Shown in pieces: positions 13,044-13,397 of a stretch of DNA of 13,397 nucleotides. The DNA comes from Aquificaceae bacterium (lineage in GTDB: Bacteria; Aquificota; Aquificia; Aquificales; Aquificaceae), in the NCBI GenBank assembly GCA_025057715.1, contig JANWVD010000010.1:1-13397 (forward strand), in the 5' to 3' direction. The position numbers and the translations under genes are program-made. The notes below the pieces were generated by a model, which searched no databases, was not told the origin of the DNA, and saw only the letters and a list, made by a program, of their open reading frames with translations. How positions within the stretch are numbered: the first letter of the stretch is position 1; each line of letters begins with the position of its first letter.

Positions 13044-13397
13044 CGGGGTTCTTGAGCCTGAGAATATATATCGTTAATTACTTTTGCCAAAAACTCTGCC
13101 CTGTCTGATGGCGTGAAGCTCGTTTTAACTCTGTTGCTGGCGTTTTTACCTATTCTCTCAATCTCTTGCGGATTTTCAAGGTAAAACGAAAGCTTTTCTT
13201 CTATGTCTGCTCTATCAAGCGGTAGGTAGGTTATAACCTCCTCGCCTGGGTTTAAAAATCCAGGCAGCGTCATTCTAAAGTCAATCATTGGCGCACAGCC
13301 AAGATAAGCCACCTCAAGCGGCGTAAAGCCAATGCCAGTTGGCACTGCATGCGGAAAGCTAATCATGCAAAGCTGGGTTTTAGAAAGAACCTCAAGT
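13034..13397 (-). CDS. Glycosyltransferase C-terminal domain, CgeB/Glyco_trans_1_2-like (5' truncated)
   Basis: The frame stays open to the edge of the window, so only the last 120 residues or so are seen; an internal ATG at 13366 is unlikely to be the true start. The sequence has the ending of GT-B glycosyltransferases of the CgeB / Glyco_trans_1_2 group. GFTPLEVAYLGCAPMIDF holds the conserved Glu of the nucleotide-sugar site, then LNPGEEVITYLP, then a helical run EEKLSFYLENPQEIERIGKNA and a final helix with FTPSDRAEFL. Such enzymes attach sugars to surface glycans, flagella or spore coat; donor and acceptor are unknown. It ends 10 nt inside the DUF554 gene and is the first visible gene of the minus-strand run. 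Confidence 0.75.
   Translation of the reverse strand, partial: LEVLSKTQLCMISFPHAVPTGIGFTPLEVAYLGCAPMIDFRMTLPGFLNPGEEVITYLPLDRADIEEKLSFYLENPQEIERIGKNASNRVKTSFTPSDRAEFLAKVINDIYSQAQEPRCL

Overview
This is a gene-dense, mostly minus-strand bacterial chromosome segment of moderate GC content. Neighbouring genes overlap by a few bases or sit almost end to end. The recognisable genes are core bacterial ones: clpC, purS, purQ, yifB/comM, tatD and DUF554. The SMC protein reads like the archaeal branch of its family, and one gene is a coiled-coil PD-(D/E)XK-like protein of a type common in thermophiles. Together these suggest a deep-branching, possibly thermophilic bacterium. Aquificota-like lineages fit, but this is inference and the taxon cannot be fixed from the sequence alone.

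Layout. (1) 1-1692, plus strand: the C-terminal two thirds or so of ClpC. (2) 1679-7268, minus strand: a tightly packed run transcribed in the order small V4R-like protein, PAP2 phosphatase, ArnT/PMT-type glycosyltransferase, SMC. The smc end overlaps the clpC end tail to tail by 14 bp. (3) 7269-7780: a 512-bp stretch with no intact gene. It carries a 19-bp palindrome fused to a near-consensus sigma-70 promoter, a possible relic reading frame, and a second promoter-like element just before the next gene. (4) 7781-8542, plus strand: a coiled-coil protein with a C-terminal nuclease-like domain and an internal perfect 42-bp tandem duplication. (5) 8576-13397, minus strand: a second packed run in the order glycosyltransferase C-terminus (CgeB-like), DUF554 membrane protein, purS, purQ, yifB/comM, an unlisted 30-residue membrane microprotein, and a TatD/radical-SAM fusion.

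How the genes work together. PurS and PurQ are two subunits of formylglycinamidine ribonucleotide synthase; PurL is not in the window. The PAP2 phosphatase and the ArnT-like transferase probably both act on polyprenyl-phosphate-linked sugars or lipids at the membrane. SMC handles chromosome organisation and ClpC protein quality control. The plus-strand gene at 7781 is flanked by minus-strand operons and has its own promoter signals, so it looks like a small accessory insertion.

The most unusual signals are: the octamer AGAGCTCT, seen ten times where about 0.2 would be expected by chance; the archaeal-type SMC; a hidden 30-residue membrane peptide overlapping the end of yifB; a textbook intrinsic terminator lying antisense inside yifB; and the palindrome/promoter plus nuclease-like gene at 7.3-8.5 kb. 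I do not see a complete, clearly new defence or mobile system.
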